A DNA stretch of 25,508 nt from a virus. How positions within the stretch are numbered: position 1 is the first letter of the stretch; every line of letters starts with the position of its first letter. The stretch spans positions 1-25,508 of the IMG/VR virus record IMGVR_UViG_3300023500_000025; one strand, 5' to 3'. Positions 1 to 8,232 of this stretch are shown in pieces. The translations under genes and the position numbers were made by a program. Under the pieces are notes generated by a model. It was given only the letters and a program-made list of their open reading frames with translations. It was not told the origin of the DNA and did not search any database.

Positions 1-18
1 TTTTAATATACGCTTATT

Positions 19-321
19 ATGAATAAAATAGCATTTATTTTAGCCGTTGGCATTTCATCCGTAAGTTTGAATTCACACGCAACTGAATATCAGCATGGCT
101 GGAAAGTTTACGAGAAGCCACAACAAGGCTCTTCCTATGGCAGTGTTGAAACCAATCCATACGGTTCTGAACTCATTGGTATTTATTCTGCATATGATGA
201 TGCATTAAAGATAGGTTACGATAAATTTGGTGTTGATAAGCAGTTTTTAGTTAAAAAAATTATGCAGTCAGAAGAAATTCATTATGTTAATCGTGGTTAT
301 TGCACTGAATGCCCAGCATAA
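19..321 (+). CDS. Small exported protein of unknown function
   Basis: This 100-residue protein starts at the only ATG after an in-frame TAA at bases 4-6. The N-terminus looks like a Sec signal peptide: Lys at residue 3, a hydrophobic core at about residues 4-17, and a likely signal peptidase I site after Ser-His-Ala at residues 19-21. The mature part of about 79 residues is Tyr/Gly-rich and ends in Cys-x-x-Cys-Pro-Ala. It has no other clear membrane segment. No Shine-Dalgarno sequence is visible, although only 18 bases of upstream sequence are available. It is the only gene on the plus strand and converges on the late operon, so it is probably expressed separately, for example as a moron-type or lysis-neighbourhood gene. 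That role is inference; I do not recognise the family. Confidence 0.6.
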   Translation: MNKIAFILAVGISSVSLNSHATEYQHGWKVYEKPQQGSSYGSVETNPYGSELIGIYSAYDDALKIGYDKFGVDKQFLVKKIMQSEEIHYVNRGYCTECPA

Positions 322-346
322 ATTTAACGTTTGATAAAAACATCGG

Positions 347-372
347 CCCCATCATAGAGTTTTATGTTGGGG
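347..372. terminator. Hairpin between convergent genes, possible terminator
   Basis: A 10-bp stem with one T-T mismatch (347-356 with 363-372) encloses a 6-base loop and has four G-C pairs at its base. On the minus strand it is followed, after six bases, by five T residues, so it could end the long late transcript whose last gene stops at 528. On the plus strand the downstream T-tract is weak. The rest of 322-527 shows no gene. Confidence 0.4.
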
Positions 373-527
373 TTTGTGCCCTTGGGTGCTTTTAAGTAAT
401 TACTGAGTTATCTTGCTAATCACTTAAATTTTTTCCCACTGTTATCTAAACGTTAATAACGTCACCCGATGTTCTTAATATTATTGAAAAATAGTTCAAA
501 TTATCAAGGAATAAAGCCACTCGATTA

Positions 528-3500
528 TTAATTAGCAAAATTAAACCTATTCAATAAGTCTCTATTCTGCTTTGTTTGCCTTAAGCCACCAATATATTGT
601 TTTCTAAAGCGCTCTTTGCTTCGGCTTGATCTTGTTAAGGTTCTAGCATTAATTTTATTGCTTGGGTTTTTCATGTTCCAACGGGTTATGTCACGGCGTA
701 ATGCTCGCTGGGTATCGGTGTCACCTTTTTCTCTTGCTTGAATCATGCGATCTATTAAATTACTACGGCGGTCATTACGTTTTTTACTGATATTTCCAAT
801 GGCGTTATTTTGATCATATTGGTCTGATAAGTCGGAGGAGGCAAACCCTATCGCTTTTAAAAATATCTCTGCGCCTGACATTTCTTTTATGTCTAAACCA
901 CTCATGGTTTTAGCATCTTCACGGCGATAACGATTTGCTTTTATGGCATCTTTTATTACTTTTGGCACCATCTGTTCAATGCCTCGCTCTACCTTGCCTT
1001 CTCCTACTAACTCAAACCCTTTCATAAAACCAAGCCCTATTGAAACCATGGGGCCGCCTAAAGCTTTGATGGCATCTATTTCATTTCGCGCTCCTTCTAG
1101 CTCTCGATCACTGGTCCTTATCCATAAATCCCCCATTGTTAAGCGGCCTTGTAACGCTATGGGTGTTAATCCATCGACAAAGCCTTTGGCTACAATTCGA
1201 CCCCCTTTGTTACCAAATTTATCAGCTAGAAAGGCTCTATAATTTGCCTTGGCTTCTTCTGGTTCGTCTTCGTCCCAATCGCTTAACATTTCGGCGATAA
1301 AAATAATGGCAGAAGCCCCAAACAAGCCTAAAGACCCTGCCACACTAAACTGCATGGCATACATAGCCATTAATGCATTTTTTGCCTCTATACGCTCTTC
1401 TTTTGTTGCGCCACTGTTTTTTAACGCTTCTTTAAACATGCTGATATGCAGATAAGATACCTCTTGGCTATATTGCTTAAACTGGGTGACTACCCTCGCC
1501 GTATTGCCCCGCATAAAACGCGCACGGTTATGAGAGCCGTAATCAAAATGGCTTTTCCACGTTAAATATTCCGCAGCTTCCATTGCCTTTTCATGCGTTA
1601 AGCCTTTATTTATGCCTGCTCGATAGGCGGCAATGGCGGTAATTTCACGGTTGGCACTTTCTGCGCGATGAAACATATACGCAAAGGCACCCAATAACTT
1701 ATATTTAAATTGCCCTGTATTAATGCCGTTATCGTTTACGCCTTGTAAATCTTGCACTAGGGTTTTGTCTAATAAACCTACATCATGAAACCACTTAAAT
1801 GCCTTTACCTCACCTTCTGTTTTTAACGCATGTTCAATGCTAAAGCGCCCCGTTTTAACAAACTCTTTAGACATTTTACCGTTACGATAAAAATCAGCCG
1901 TGGCTTTTGCTAATTCTTTAGTTGCATTTTTAAAGCCAAAACGCGCCCCAATTAATGGAAAAGCAATAGTCGGTGTTCCCATCATGTTAACCAATGCAGC
2001 AGCAGGCGTTGCCCCTAAAAAATAAACAAAACCTAATGCATTTAAAAACGCGGCGATAGGTGATGTATTGGGGTTCATTGCAAATTCATGGCTGGCGCGC
2101 AATTCTGCTAATGCATCTGCCGTCACGGTTTGTTTATTTTGATCAATAATTAAATCTGCCGCTTCTAGCTGAGTTTCACGGTATTCAATACGTTTGATAA
2201 TAGACTGAATTTGATCTTTTTCACTCAGTTTTACCTTAGCAGTAGAGCCAGTTTGTTTTTGCAACACACGGTATCTATCCCACCGTTGCGCTTCTTCTTC
2301 GTTTTTAGCTTTTTTAAACGCATTAATTTTTGTACGAATATCTCTAATAGTTAAACCAATCGCGTCTTCTAAAAAGCTTCGATAATCTGCAATCTCTAAT
2401 TCAATTTTTTGATACAGCGGCTTACTCGAAGCCATATCTACCGACTTTTGAGAGTCATCTAAGGTACGGCGTAATTTATGCTCATAGGTTAAACGCCCCA
2501 ATAAATTAGCACCGTGTGAAGCCGCACCCGCAAAGGCGCGTAAATGGTCGTGATGAAAGCCTTTGGTCTTTTTACGATGGATGGTGTGCTTACGTGCAGA
2601 CAAAGCGGGTAGCGCCTGTAAATAAAGCTGATACACCTTATCGGACAATTCTTCTAATTTTGGGTCACCACCTAACTCACTAATTAAACCAACAACCTCA
2701 GACACAAACTCTGCATTCAAGCCCGATTCTTTGCCATTAAATTCATTAGGGGTTTTACCCGCGCCTAGCACCTCACCGCCTTCTGCTTTAACTTTTACCT
2801 GAAACGCCTCCCATTCACCCAGTGTTTCAAACATATCATAAGTGCTGCCACCGTCAATTTTTGCATGAACCCAAAACTCACCAAATCGCGCTAAGGGAAA
2901 GTAAGGCTCTTCTACATTATTAAAACCAAATTGCTTTTCTAACGAATCCATTAACTTTTTACGAACGGCTTCATCTACCTCAGATTCAGCAATGCGGTCA
3001 AGTAATGCCGCCTGTTGAGCATCACGCATACTCACATGAAAATCACGCTCTAATCGATAGATATTTTTTTGCTCTTCATTCAGCTCAGCCCACAAATCAC
3101 TCATACTAGGTGCTGCTTTTTTGCGGTTCATTTCTTGGCCCAATTGCATCTTAATATCAGACACCTCTTGCATCATCTTCGATTTGTTAGCACCAGGTCG
3201 ACCGCGCATTTTTTCATACAACACGTTAATTTGGCGCTGCCCTTCAAGCGGCGCAATAATTGCCAAGTAATCTACATCAGGGTCAACACCGGCTATGGTT
3301 GCCTCATGCTGCATGTAAGACAACGTATCATTATCTTTTTCACTAAGCTTTTTGCGCACCGCCGCAATGTCACCCGCCTCATGTTTATATTGGTTTTTAA
3401 CGGCCTCCATACGGTTAATGTCTTTTAAATACACCGCTTCAATATTGGGTAAGATGCGCTTTAACTGCTCTGCTATTTGGCGTGGCTTTAATAAGCCCCA

Positions 3501-6500
3501 CACATTGCGCTTAACAAAGTTAGAAGCCTTGCCTGTTAGCAAACCATGAATGGCTTTTGATAATTTTGAAGGATTTTTTTCAAGTTTTGGTTTGTTGGGT
3601 GTTTCGCGTGAAAAGAAAATAGCAGAGCCATCTTGCTCAGTGCCGCCTTTGGCACCCGTGCTACGCTTCCATTTTAAACCGACTTTATCACGCCCTTTCC
3701 ATGCCTTAGTTCGTGCATGAACATCGCCTAAAATTTGTATTAACTGTTTTCTAGTTACACCATTTAAACGAGTAAAGCCCTGTAAATCTAAACCACCAAA
3801 AGCAGGCTCACCATTCGCATCTAATGCCTCAGACGCTAATCCTTCTTTTTCTAACCACTTAAATGCATCACTTGAAATAGCAGGCCCATGAATGGTTAGC
3901 TCACCATCTTTTTCAACAATAACGGTTAATGCGGGAGAGTCTGCTTTATCTTCAGCATATTGCTCAGAAGCATAAAACTCAATATGTAATGCCTCGTAGT
4001 CTCCTAAGCTGACTGCTTTCGAAACCGAGATATAAGAGGTAAGCTTCCCAATGGAATTCCGACTCTTTCTCTCATTGCCGCTTGCTTTTCCAAGCTGTTT
4101 GGCTGCCAAATTGGAGGCAGCGCGGATCGCCTGGGCTGTTCTGGTGGTATCGGCCCTATAAACGGTTCCCTTTGGGATAGTGGATAAGAATAAGGATTTC
4201 TCTGCTTCATAATCAATTCCATCATTTTGAGGTGCGTCTCCCTCAAGTATAATAGGTTCTTCTAATTCTGCCAGCTTTTGTAATTCTGCCATCCAAGGTG
4301 ATGGTTCTTTAGAAAAACTCACATCAAACTCAACACCGCCCCTTGTTACCACACTGGCTTTCTTTGGGTTTGCCATTTTTTCAAACATAAAACGAATATC
4401 ATCACGCTTTGCCCCTTTGTTTTTAAGGCCATGTTCTCGAGCACTTTTAGCAATAAAAGACAAATCACTAGCGCCTAATTCTGCCAGTTTAAACAAGCCC
4501 ATTTTGCGTAACCAATTGCGAAGTGCACCTAACAAATCCAATGCTTTTTGCTTTAAGCCTTTACTACCACGCTCACCAATGTGGGCTAATAGCTCTTCTA
4601 TTAAAATCTGCTCACGTTGCGACTTGGTAAATTTATAGCTGCCATCCTCGTGCTTTTGGTTAGTGCCTTCTTCATACGCACTTAAATCAATGCCTAAATC
4701 ATCAGCCAATTGGTTAAAACGTTTGCTACCACCAACGGCCATCATTAGCTTGTTCATGGCATAGGCTGTTTTTTTATCGCCTAAAATCTCTTTTAAACCT
4801 TTATGCGTGGCTTCGTGATACAGTGTTTTCTCTACTGTTTTTCTATTTGCCATTTTGGTTTGAATGAGGTAAATTTTGCCCTTATGGAATACACCCACTA
4901 TATCGCTGCCATCACTACCCTGTTTTTGTGCTTCTTGCTTTATCGCATTAGGCAAAGCCGCAAAATTAGGCACAACCACCACGTCACTAACGCTGCGAGT
5001 ACGCCCGATGTTGCTATTAAGCAAGGGCGCAAGGTCGTCCAAAATGGCATGTGTTTCTACTATGGTGATTGATTTTTTCTGATTATTACCTATACTCTTT
5101 TTTAGTGACAACGTATCGTCTTGGGCGTTGAACTCTGGAGACTCATTGAGGGCATCAGAGGTACGAGGTCGCTGTATTCTTAATGATGAAATATTTAATA
5201 ATTTCTTCTTACCCTTCCCTGTTTTAACTTCTTCTGCATAAATCACCGTGCCATCAGCCAGCTTCTTTTTATACTCGATAACTTGATTATTGTTTTTATT
5301 AATACCACCCAAGAGCTTAACTGAATCGGGGTTTTCAATAACATCAATCGCGAGTGGGAATATCTCAGGTGTTATAGCAACTTGGCCACGCGGATTCTCT
5401 GTCGCTTTGTTACTGTGCATATTCATCGCGTGAATCACGCCATAGTTATCCCATTCACGACGATAGCCTTTTAAGTCAATCTTCCCTTTTGTCTCAGCAG
5501 CAACCATTTTTATTTGCGCTTCAGTGACAATACCAATTGGCAAAGAGATTTTACGATCACGTATCGTTACAGCTTTTTTTACAAAACTAATAATTTTTTC
5601 TTGAAGCTTTAAAGGAGCTAAGCTAAACATAGCCACATTGCCAACATCATCTTCCTTGATTTCAATGGTTTCAAACAACTTATCAAACGCCTTATTAATT
5701 GTCGCTTGCTCTGTCTCAAGCACATAAGGATAGTCTTTTTGCGCTTCTTTATTCTTTGGCTCAGGCACAACATTAGCCAAATAATCGCTTGAATAATCAC
5801 TCTCTTTTAACTTAGAAATAACATAAGTTTCAAAACTACGAGCCGTCATTTCACGCACGGTAGACCAGTAATCTTGGCCTCTTGTGTTATCTAGCTCAAT
5901 TGAGCGGCTAACAATATCCGTTTCTTTTTCAATAACGTGCCTTATCTCCATAAACGCATCATGCACTTCTTGTCTTACACCAAAGTCATCAGATTGTGAT
6001 GCACGATAAGTGGGCATACCGTCTTTCATATCAGATACGCGAGTAGGGCGTTTACGCTCTGTTTGATAAGTACCTTCACCTTCGATGTCACTAAAATAAT
6101 TATCTAACGAATGCCACCATTCATGCGCCAAAGAGCCGCTACCCATTTTTTTAGTTAGGTTAATGTTTTTACTATCAGGTTCATAATGTGCAGACGCAGG
6201 GTTTTTACCACCCCGCCCACGCGCACCAAAGGCTAAACCTAATGTACCGTTTAAAGAGATAGCTTGTGTTGGAACACCAATTATCTGCGCTAAGTCACGC
6301 AAACCATCATAGGCATTGTTTAGGTCTTGCTGTCTGCGCGATCCTTCTACCCAATTACCAAACTGAACACCTCTAAAACCAAAAGCATCTTCAAATAGTT
6401 TTTTAGTCACTAACTTACCTTGGCGATAATCTTCACCCACGCGAGGGTTATTTTCTATGCGTCTAAAGGTTTTCTTTTTACGCTTTTCTTTTAGCTCGGT

Positions 6501-7574
6501 TTCAAGCAACTCAGTGTTGTTTTCTAAATAATCACGTGCCTCTTTACTGGTGTCAAAATGGCGTAATTCTATAAACTTTCGGGCCGCTATTTTCTTGCCT
6601 AAAAAAGTACCTTTTTTGCCGCGTTCTGTCCAAAAATCAAATTTAGTTTTTCGCTTACCTTGTTTGTCAACACCCAAATCAACCTGACTTTTGATAAAAT
6701 CAAGCGCCTCTTGTTCACTATCAAAATGCGTTACATTACCTAAGCGATTATTACCTGACTTTTTGCTGCCATCAGACACATCAAACTTAGTCACATTTTT
6801 TTCACCGTGATAAAGCGAATAATGATTTTTTTGCAACACAAAATCAGTTAGCCTATCAATATCAACCGCATTAATATCATCGGCCAGTGGTAATACGCTC
6901 ATAAATTCTTTTAACGGAAGCTCTTGCCTAATACGCACATCGCCTAATGTATTTCTCACTTCTTTTTTCTCTACTTTCGCTTCGGCGGGTGTTATTTTTT
7001 GATCAATCAAATCAAACGCTAAACCTCTTATCGCCTCCATGCGCTCTACCCATGCTTTAATTTTATATTTAGAGCGAGGTTTAGAGCCTAATGTTTTACG
7101 CAAAAAGTTAACCGCTGCAATAACCTGTTTTGGCACACCTTCTTTTTCAAGCTGTGCATTATCAGGCTTAGGAAACGACTTACTTAAAGGTGATGTTGTG
7201 CTATCAATGTCATCTAACGCCTCTTTAGACAATACATAGCTATGCTTATTTGCGCCATGCAATACATCGCCAAAATCTTCAATTTTCTCACCCATTTCAG
7301 CTTTAGTATCAAGCTCTTTATTCTCCTTAGTTTCAGGTGCTAACAACTGCTCAAGTGAAATATCAGCCAAATAACCACCCGCCTCACGCACATCAGCAGC
7401 CAGCTCATTACGTTCTTCTAAAATTTGCTCCATCATCACTTCAGCAGCTTGCGTAAAAGCATCTTGAGCAGGAATGTCCGCATCAAGAAACTCTTTATAC
7501 TGCTTATCAAAATCAGCCTTATCATCAGCATTGTTTAATTTGTTCTTTTGTTTAATGCACTTAGCAATAGTCAT
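528..7574 (-). CDS. Giant polyvalent ejection-type protein (LPD5, LPD1, PBECR/MuF-C-like, PLxRFG, LPD38-like)
   Basis: This is a 2348-residue 'large polyvalent protein' of the kind found in podoviruses, probably packed in the capsid and injected. Residues about 205-400 look like LPD5. Residues about 395-600 look like LPD1 with a HEWWH zincin-like motif (484-488). Residues about 655-800 resemble the phage Barnase-EndoU-ColicinE5/D-RelE (PBECR/MuF-C) nuclease fold, with H715 and H720. Residues about 835-1045 hold a second peptidase-like module with HEATH at 920-924. Residues 1125-1315 are unassigned. P-L-A-R-F-G at 1560-1565 is the PLxRFG signature. Hydrophobic helices lie at about 1838-1880 and 2070-2096. 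The C-terminus (about 2130-2225) is LPD38-like and the tail is basic. The start is the only ATG after an in-frame TAA, and its Shine-Dalgarno is poor. It is the last gene of the operon. Domain names come from remembered family patterns; the function is inferred. Confidence 0.85.
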   Translation of the reverse strand: MTIAKCIKQKNKLNNADDKADFDKQYKEFLDADIPAQDAFTQAAEVMMEQILEERNELAADVREAGGYLADISLEQLLAPETKENKELDTKAEMGEKIEDFGDVLHGANKHSYVLSKEALDDIDSTTSPLSKSFPKPDNAQLEKEGVPKQVIAAVNFLRKTLGSKPRSKYKIKAWVERMEAIRGLAFDLIDQKITPAEAKVEKKEVRNTLGDVRIRQELPLKEFMSVLPLADDINAVDIDRLTDFVLQKNHYSLYHGEKNVTKFDVSDGSKKSGNNRLGNVTHFDSEQEALDFIKSQVDLGVDKQGKRKTKFDFWTERGKKGTFLGKKIAARKFIELRHFDTSKEARDYLENNTELLETELKEKRKKKTFRRIENNPRVGEDYRQGKLVTKKLFEDAFGFRGVQFGNWVEGSRRQQDLNNAYDGLRDLAQIIGVPTQAISLNGTLGLAFGARGRGGKNPASAHYEPDSKNINLTKKMGSGSLAHEWWHSLDNYFSDIEGEGTYQTERKRPTRVSDMKDGMPTYRASQSDDFGVRQEVHDAFMEIRHVIEKETDIVSRSIELDNTRGQDYWSTVREMTARSFETYVISKLKESDYSSDYLANVVPEPKNKEAQKDYPYVLETEQATINKAFDKLFETIEIKEDDVGNVAMFSLAPLKLQEKIISFVKKAVTIRDRKISLPIGIVTEAQIKMVAAETKGKIDLKGYRREWDNYGVIHAMNMHSNKATENPRGQVAITPEIFPLAIDVIENPDSVKLLGGINKNNNQVIEYKKKLADGTVIYAEEVKTGKGKKKLLNISSLRIQRPRTSDALNESPEFNAQDDTLSLKKSIGNNQKKSITIVETHAILDDLAPLLNSNIGRTRSVSDVVVVPNFAALPNAIKQEAQKQGSDGSDIVGVFHKGKIYLIQTKMANRKTVEKTLYHEATHKGLKEILGDKKTAYAMNKLMMAVGGSKRFNQLADDLGIDLSAYEEGTNQKHEDGSYKFTKSQREQILIEELLAHIGERGSKGLKQKALDLLGALRNWLRKMGLFKLAELGASDLSFIAKSAREHGLKNKGAKRDDIRFMFEKMANPKKASVVTRGGVEFDVSFSKEPSPWMAELQKLAELEEPIILEGDAPQNDGIDYEAEKSLFLSTIPKGTVYRADTTRTAQAIRAASNLAAKQLGKASGNERKSRNSIGKLTSYISVSKAVSLGDYEALHIEFYASEQYAEDKADSPALTVIVEKDGELTIHGPAISSDAFKWLEKEGLASEALDANGEPAFGGLDLQGFTRLNGVTRKQLIQILGDVHARTKAWKGRDKVGLKWKRSTGAKGGTEQDGSAIFFSRETPNKPKLEKNPSKLSKAIHGLLTGKASNFVKRNVWGLLKPRQIAEQLKRILPNIEAVYLKDINRMEAVKNQYKHEAGDIAAVRKKLSEKDNDTLSYMQHEATIAGVDPDVDYLAIIAPLEGQRQINVLYEKMRGRPGANKSKMMQEVSDIKMQLGQEMNRKKAAPSMSDLWAELNEEQKNIYRLERDFHVSMRDAQQAALLDRIAESEVDEAVRKKLMDSLEKQFGFNNVEEPYFPLARFGEFWVHAKIDGGSTYDMFETLGEWEAFQVKVKAEGGEVLGAGKTPNEFNGKESGLNAEFVSEVVGLISELGGDPKLEELSDKVYQLYLQALPALSARKHTIHRKKTKGFHHDHLRAFAGAASHGANLLGRLTYEHKLRRTLDDSQKSVDMASSKPLYQKIELEIADYRSFLEDAIGLTIRDIRTKINAFKKAKNEEEAQRWDRYRVLQKQTGSTAKVKLSEKDQIQSIIKRIEYRETQLEAADLIIDQNKQTVTADALAELRASHEFAMNPNTSPIAAFLNALGFVYFLGATPAAALVNMMGTPTIAFPLIGARFGFKNATKELAKATADFYRNGKMSKEFVKTGRFSIEHALKTEGEVKAFKWFHDVGLLDKTLVQDLQGVNDNGINTGQFKYKLLGAFAYMFHRAESANREITAIAAYRAGINKGLTHEKAMEAAEYLTWKSHFDYGSHNRARFMRGNTARVVTQFKQYSQEVSYLHISMFKEALKNSGATKEERIEAKNALMAMYAMQFSVAGSLGLFGASAIIFIAEMLSDWDEDEPEEAKANYRAFLADKFGNKGGRIVAKGFVDGLTPIALQGRLTMGDLWIRTSDRELEGARNEIDAIKALGGPMVSIGLGFMKGFELVGEGKVERGIEQMVPKVIKDAIKANRYRREDAKTMSGLDIKEMSGAEIFLKAIGFASSDLSDQYDQNNAIGNISKKRNDRRSNLIDRMIQAREKGDTDTQRALRRDITRWNMKNPSNKINARTLTRSSRSKERFRKQYIGGLRQTKQNRDLLNRFNFAN

Positions 7575-7642
7575 AGATAAAATCCATAGGAATTAGTTAC
7601 CGGAGCGAATCCAGTAAAAGAAATTTAAAATGAAGGGATAAC

Positions 7643-7670
7643 ACCATATTGTTGAAGCCAACAAAATGGT
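7643..7670 (-). other. Hairpin in the leader of the giant gene
   Basis: A 12-bp stem with a single A-A mismatch (7643-7654 with 7659-7670) closes a 4-base loop. It lies in the 123-bp gap (7575-7697) between the coiled-coil gene and the giant gene. No T-tract follows on the minus strand, so it does not look like an intrinsic terminator. An RNA-processing or translation-control site is possible. The rest of the gap shows no gene. Confidence 0.45.
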
Positions 7671-7697
7671 CATAGAAGGGAATGGTTGTTTAGCTTT

Positions 7698-8069
7698 TTA
7701 GCTATTTAAATGAGTTTTCTTTTGCAACGGGATAACATCAATATACTCATAACTTCCATCTGCATTTGCCACAGGCTTTAATCTAACAGCACGTTCACGC
7801 AATGCTTTAAGCTCATGCTGCATGACTAAAAAGCCATCTTTTAATATTTTATTTTCTTCCCTTAGTTCAGAGGCTAACTCATCAGATTTTTGTTGCTGTT
7901 GAAACATCATCACAGCTAACTCACTCACCGCATCTTTAACCGTACCCGCCATAATAAGAAAGGCTTCTGCTTGCTGGTCTGGTGCCTGTTTTTTATTAGG
8001 TACTAATTTTTTAACGGTTTTTACATCACCACCATGAGCCGCACCAATAGCTGCTTTAGAATTTTTCAT
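7698..8069 (-). CDS. Predicted coiled-coil phage protein
   Basis: This 123-residue protein has a basic N-terminus and then a long amphipathic helical region (about residues 33-97) rich in Glu, Gln and Leu, typical of a coiled coil. The C-terminus is a short polar tail. The start ATG follows an AAGGG Shine-Dalgarno by about 10 bases, and that site lies inside the previous gene, with which it overlaps by 14 bases. The overlap suggests coupled translation. No signal peptide or membrane segment is seen. Its place between two large ejection-type proteins suggests a small structural, scaffold or chaperone partner, but that is inference. I do not recognise a named family. Confidence 0.7.
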   Translation of the reverse strand: MKNSKAAIGAAHGGDVKTVKKLVPNKKQAPDQQAEAFLIMAGTVKDAVSELAVMMFQQQQKSDELASELREENKILKDGFLVMQHELKALRERAVRLKPVANADGSYEYIDVIPLQKKTHLNS

Positions 8070-8232
8070 GTGTTGGATACCCTTGTTCTAATTTATAAGC
8101 CACTAAATACTCAATAGAATCTTCAATCAACAAACCAAGCTCTGTCGGATCTGGTTGCTTTATATCATCAGATCCTCTTCGCCATGCGTTATAACGTGTT
8201 AAATCATCAATCACACTATTAATATTTTTCAT
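8056..8232 (-). CDS. Small conserved-type phage protein with RYNxWRRG motif
   Basis: This is a 58-residue protein starting at the ATG that overlaps the stop codon of the upstream 1167-aa gene (TAATG). A GAGGG Shine-Dalgarno sits about 11 bases upstream, inside that gene. A longer form from a GTG at 8244 would put the same GAGGG directly against the start codon, so it is less likely. The motif L-T-R-Y-N-A-W-R-R-G near the N-terminus followed by a Q-P-x-P stretch recurs, as I remember it, in small hypothetical proteins of many phages and prophages. The function is unknown. Its position argues that it is made together with the ejection proteins. Confidence 0.7.
   Translation of the reverse strand: MKNINSVIDDLTRYNAWRRGSDDIKQPDPTELGLLIEDSIEYLVAYKLEQGYPTHEKF

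Noticed and set aside
4004-4246. 80-codon minus-strand frame inside the giant gene
   Set aside because: It lies wholly within a well-supported coding region in another frame and has no convincing ribosome binding site.
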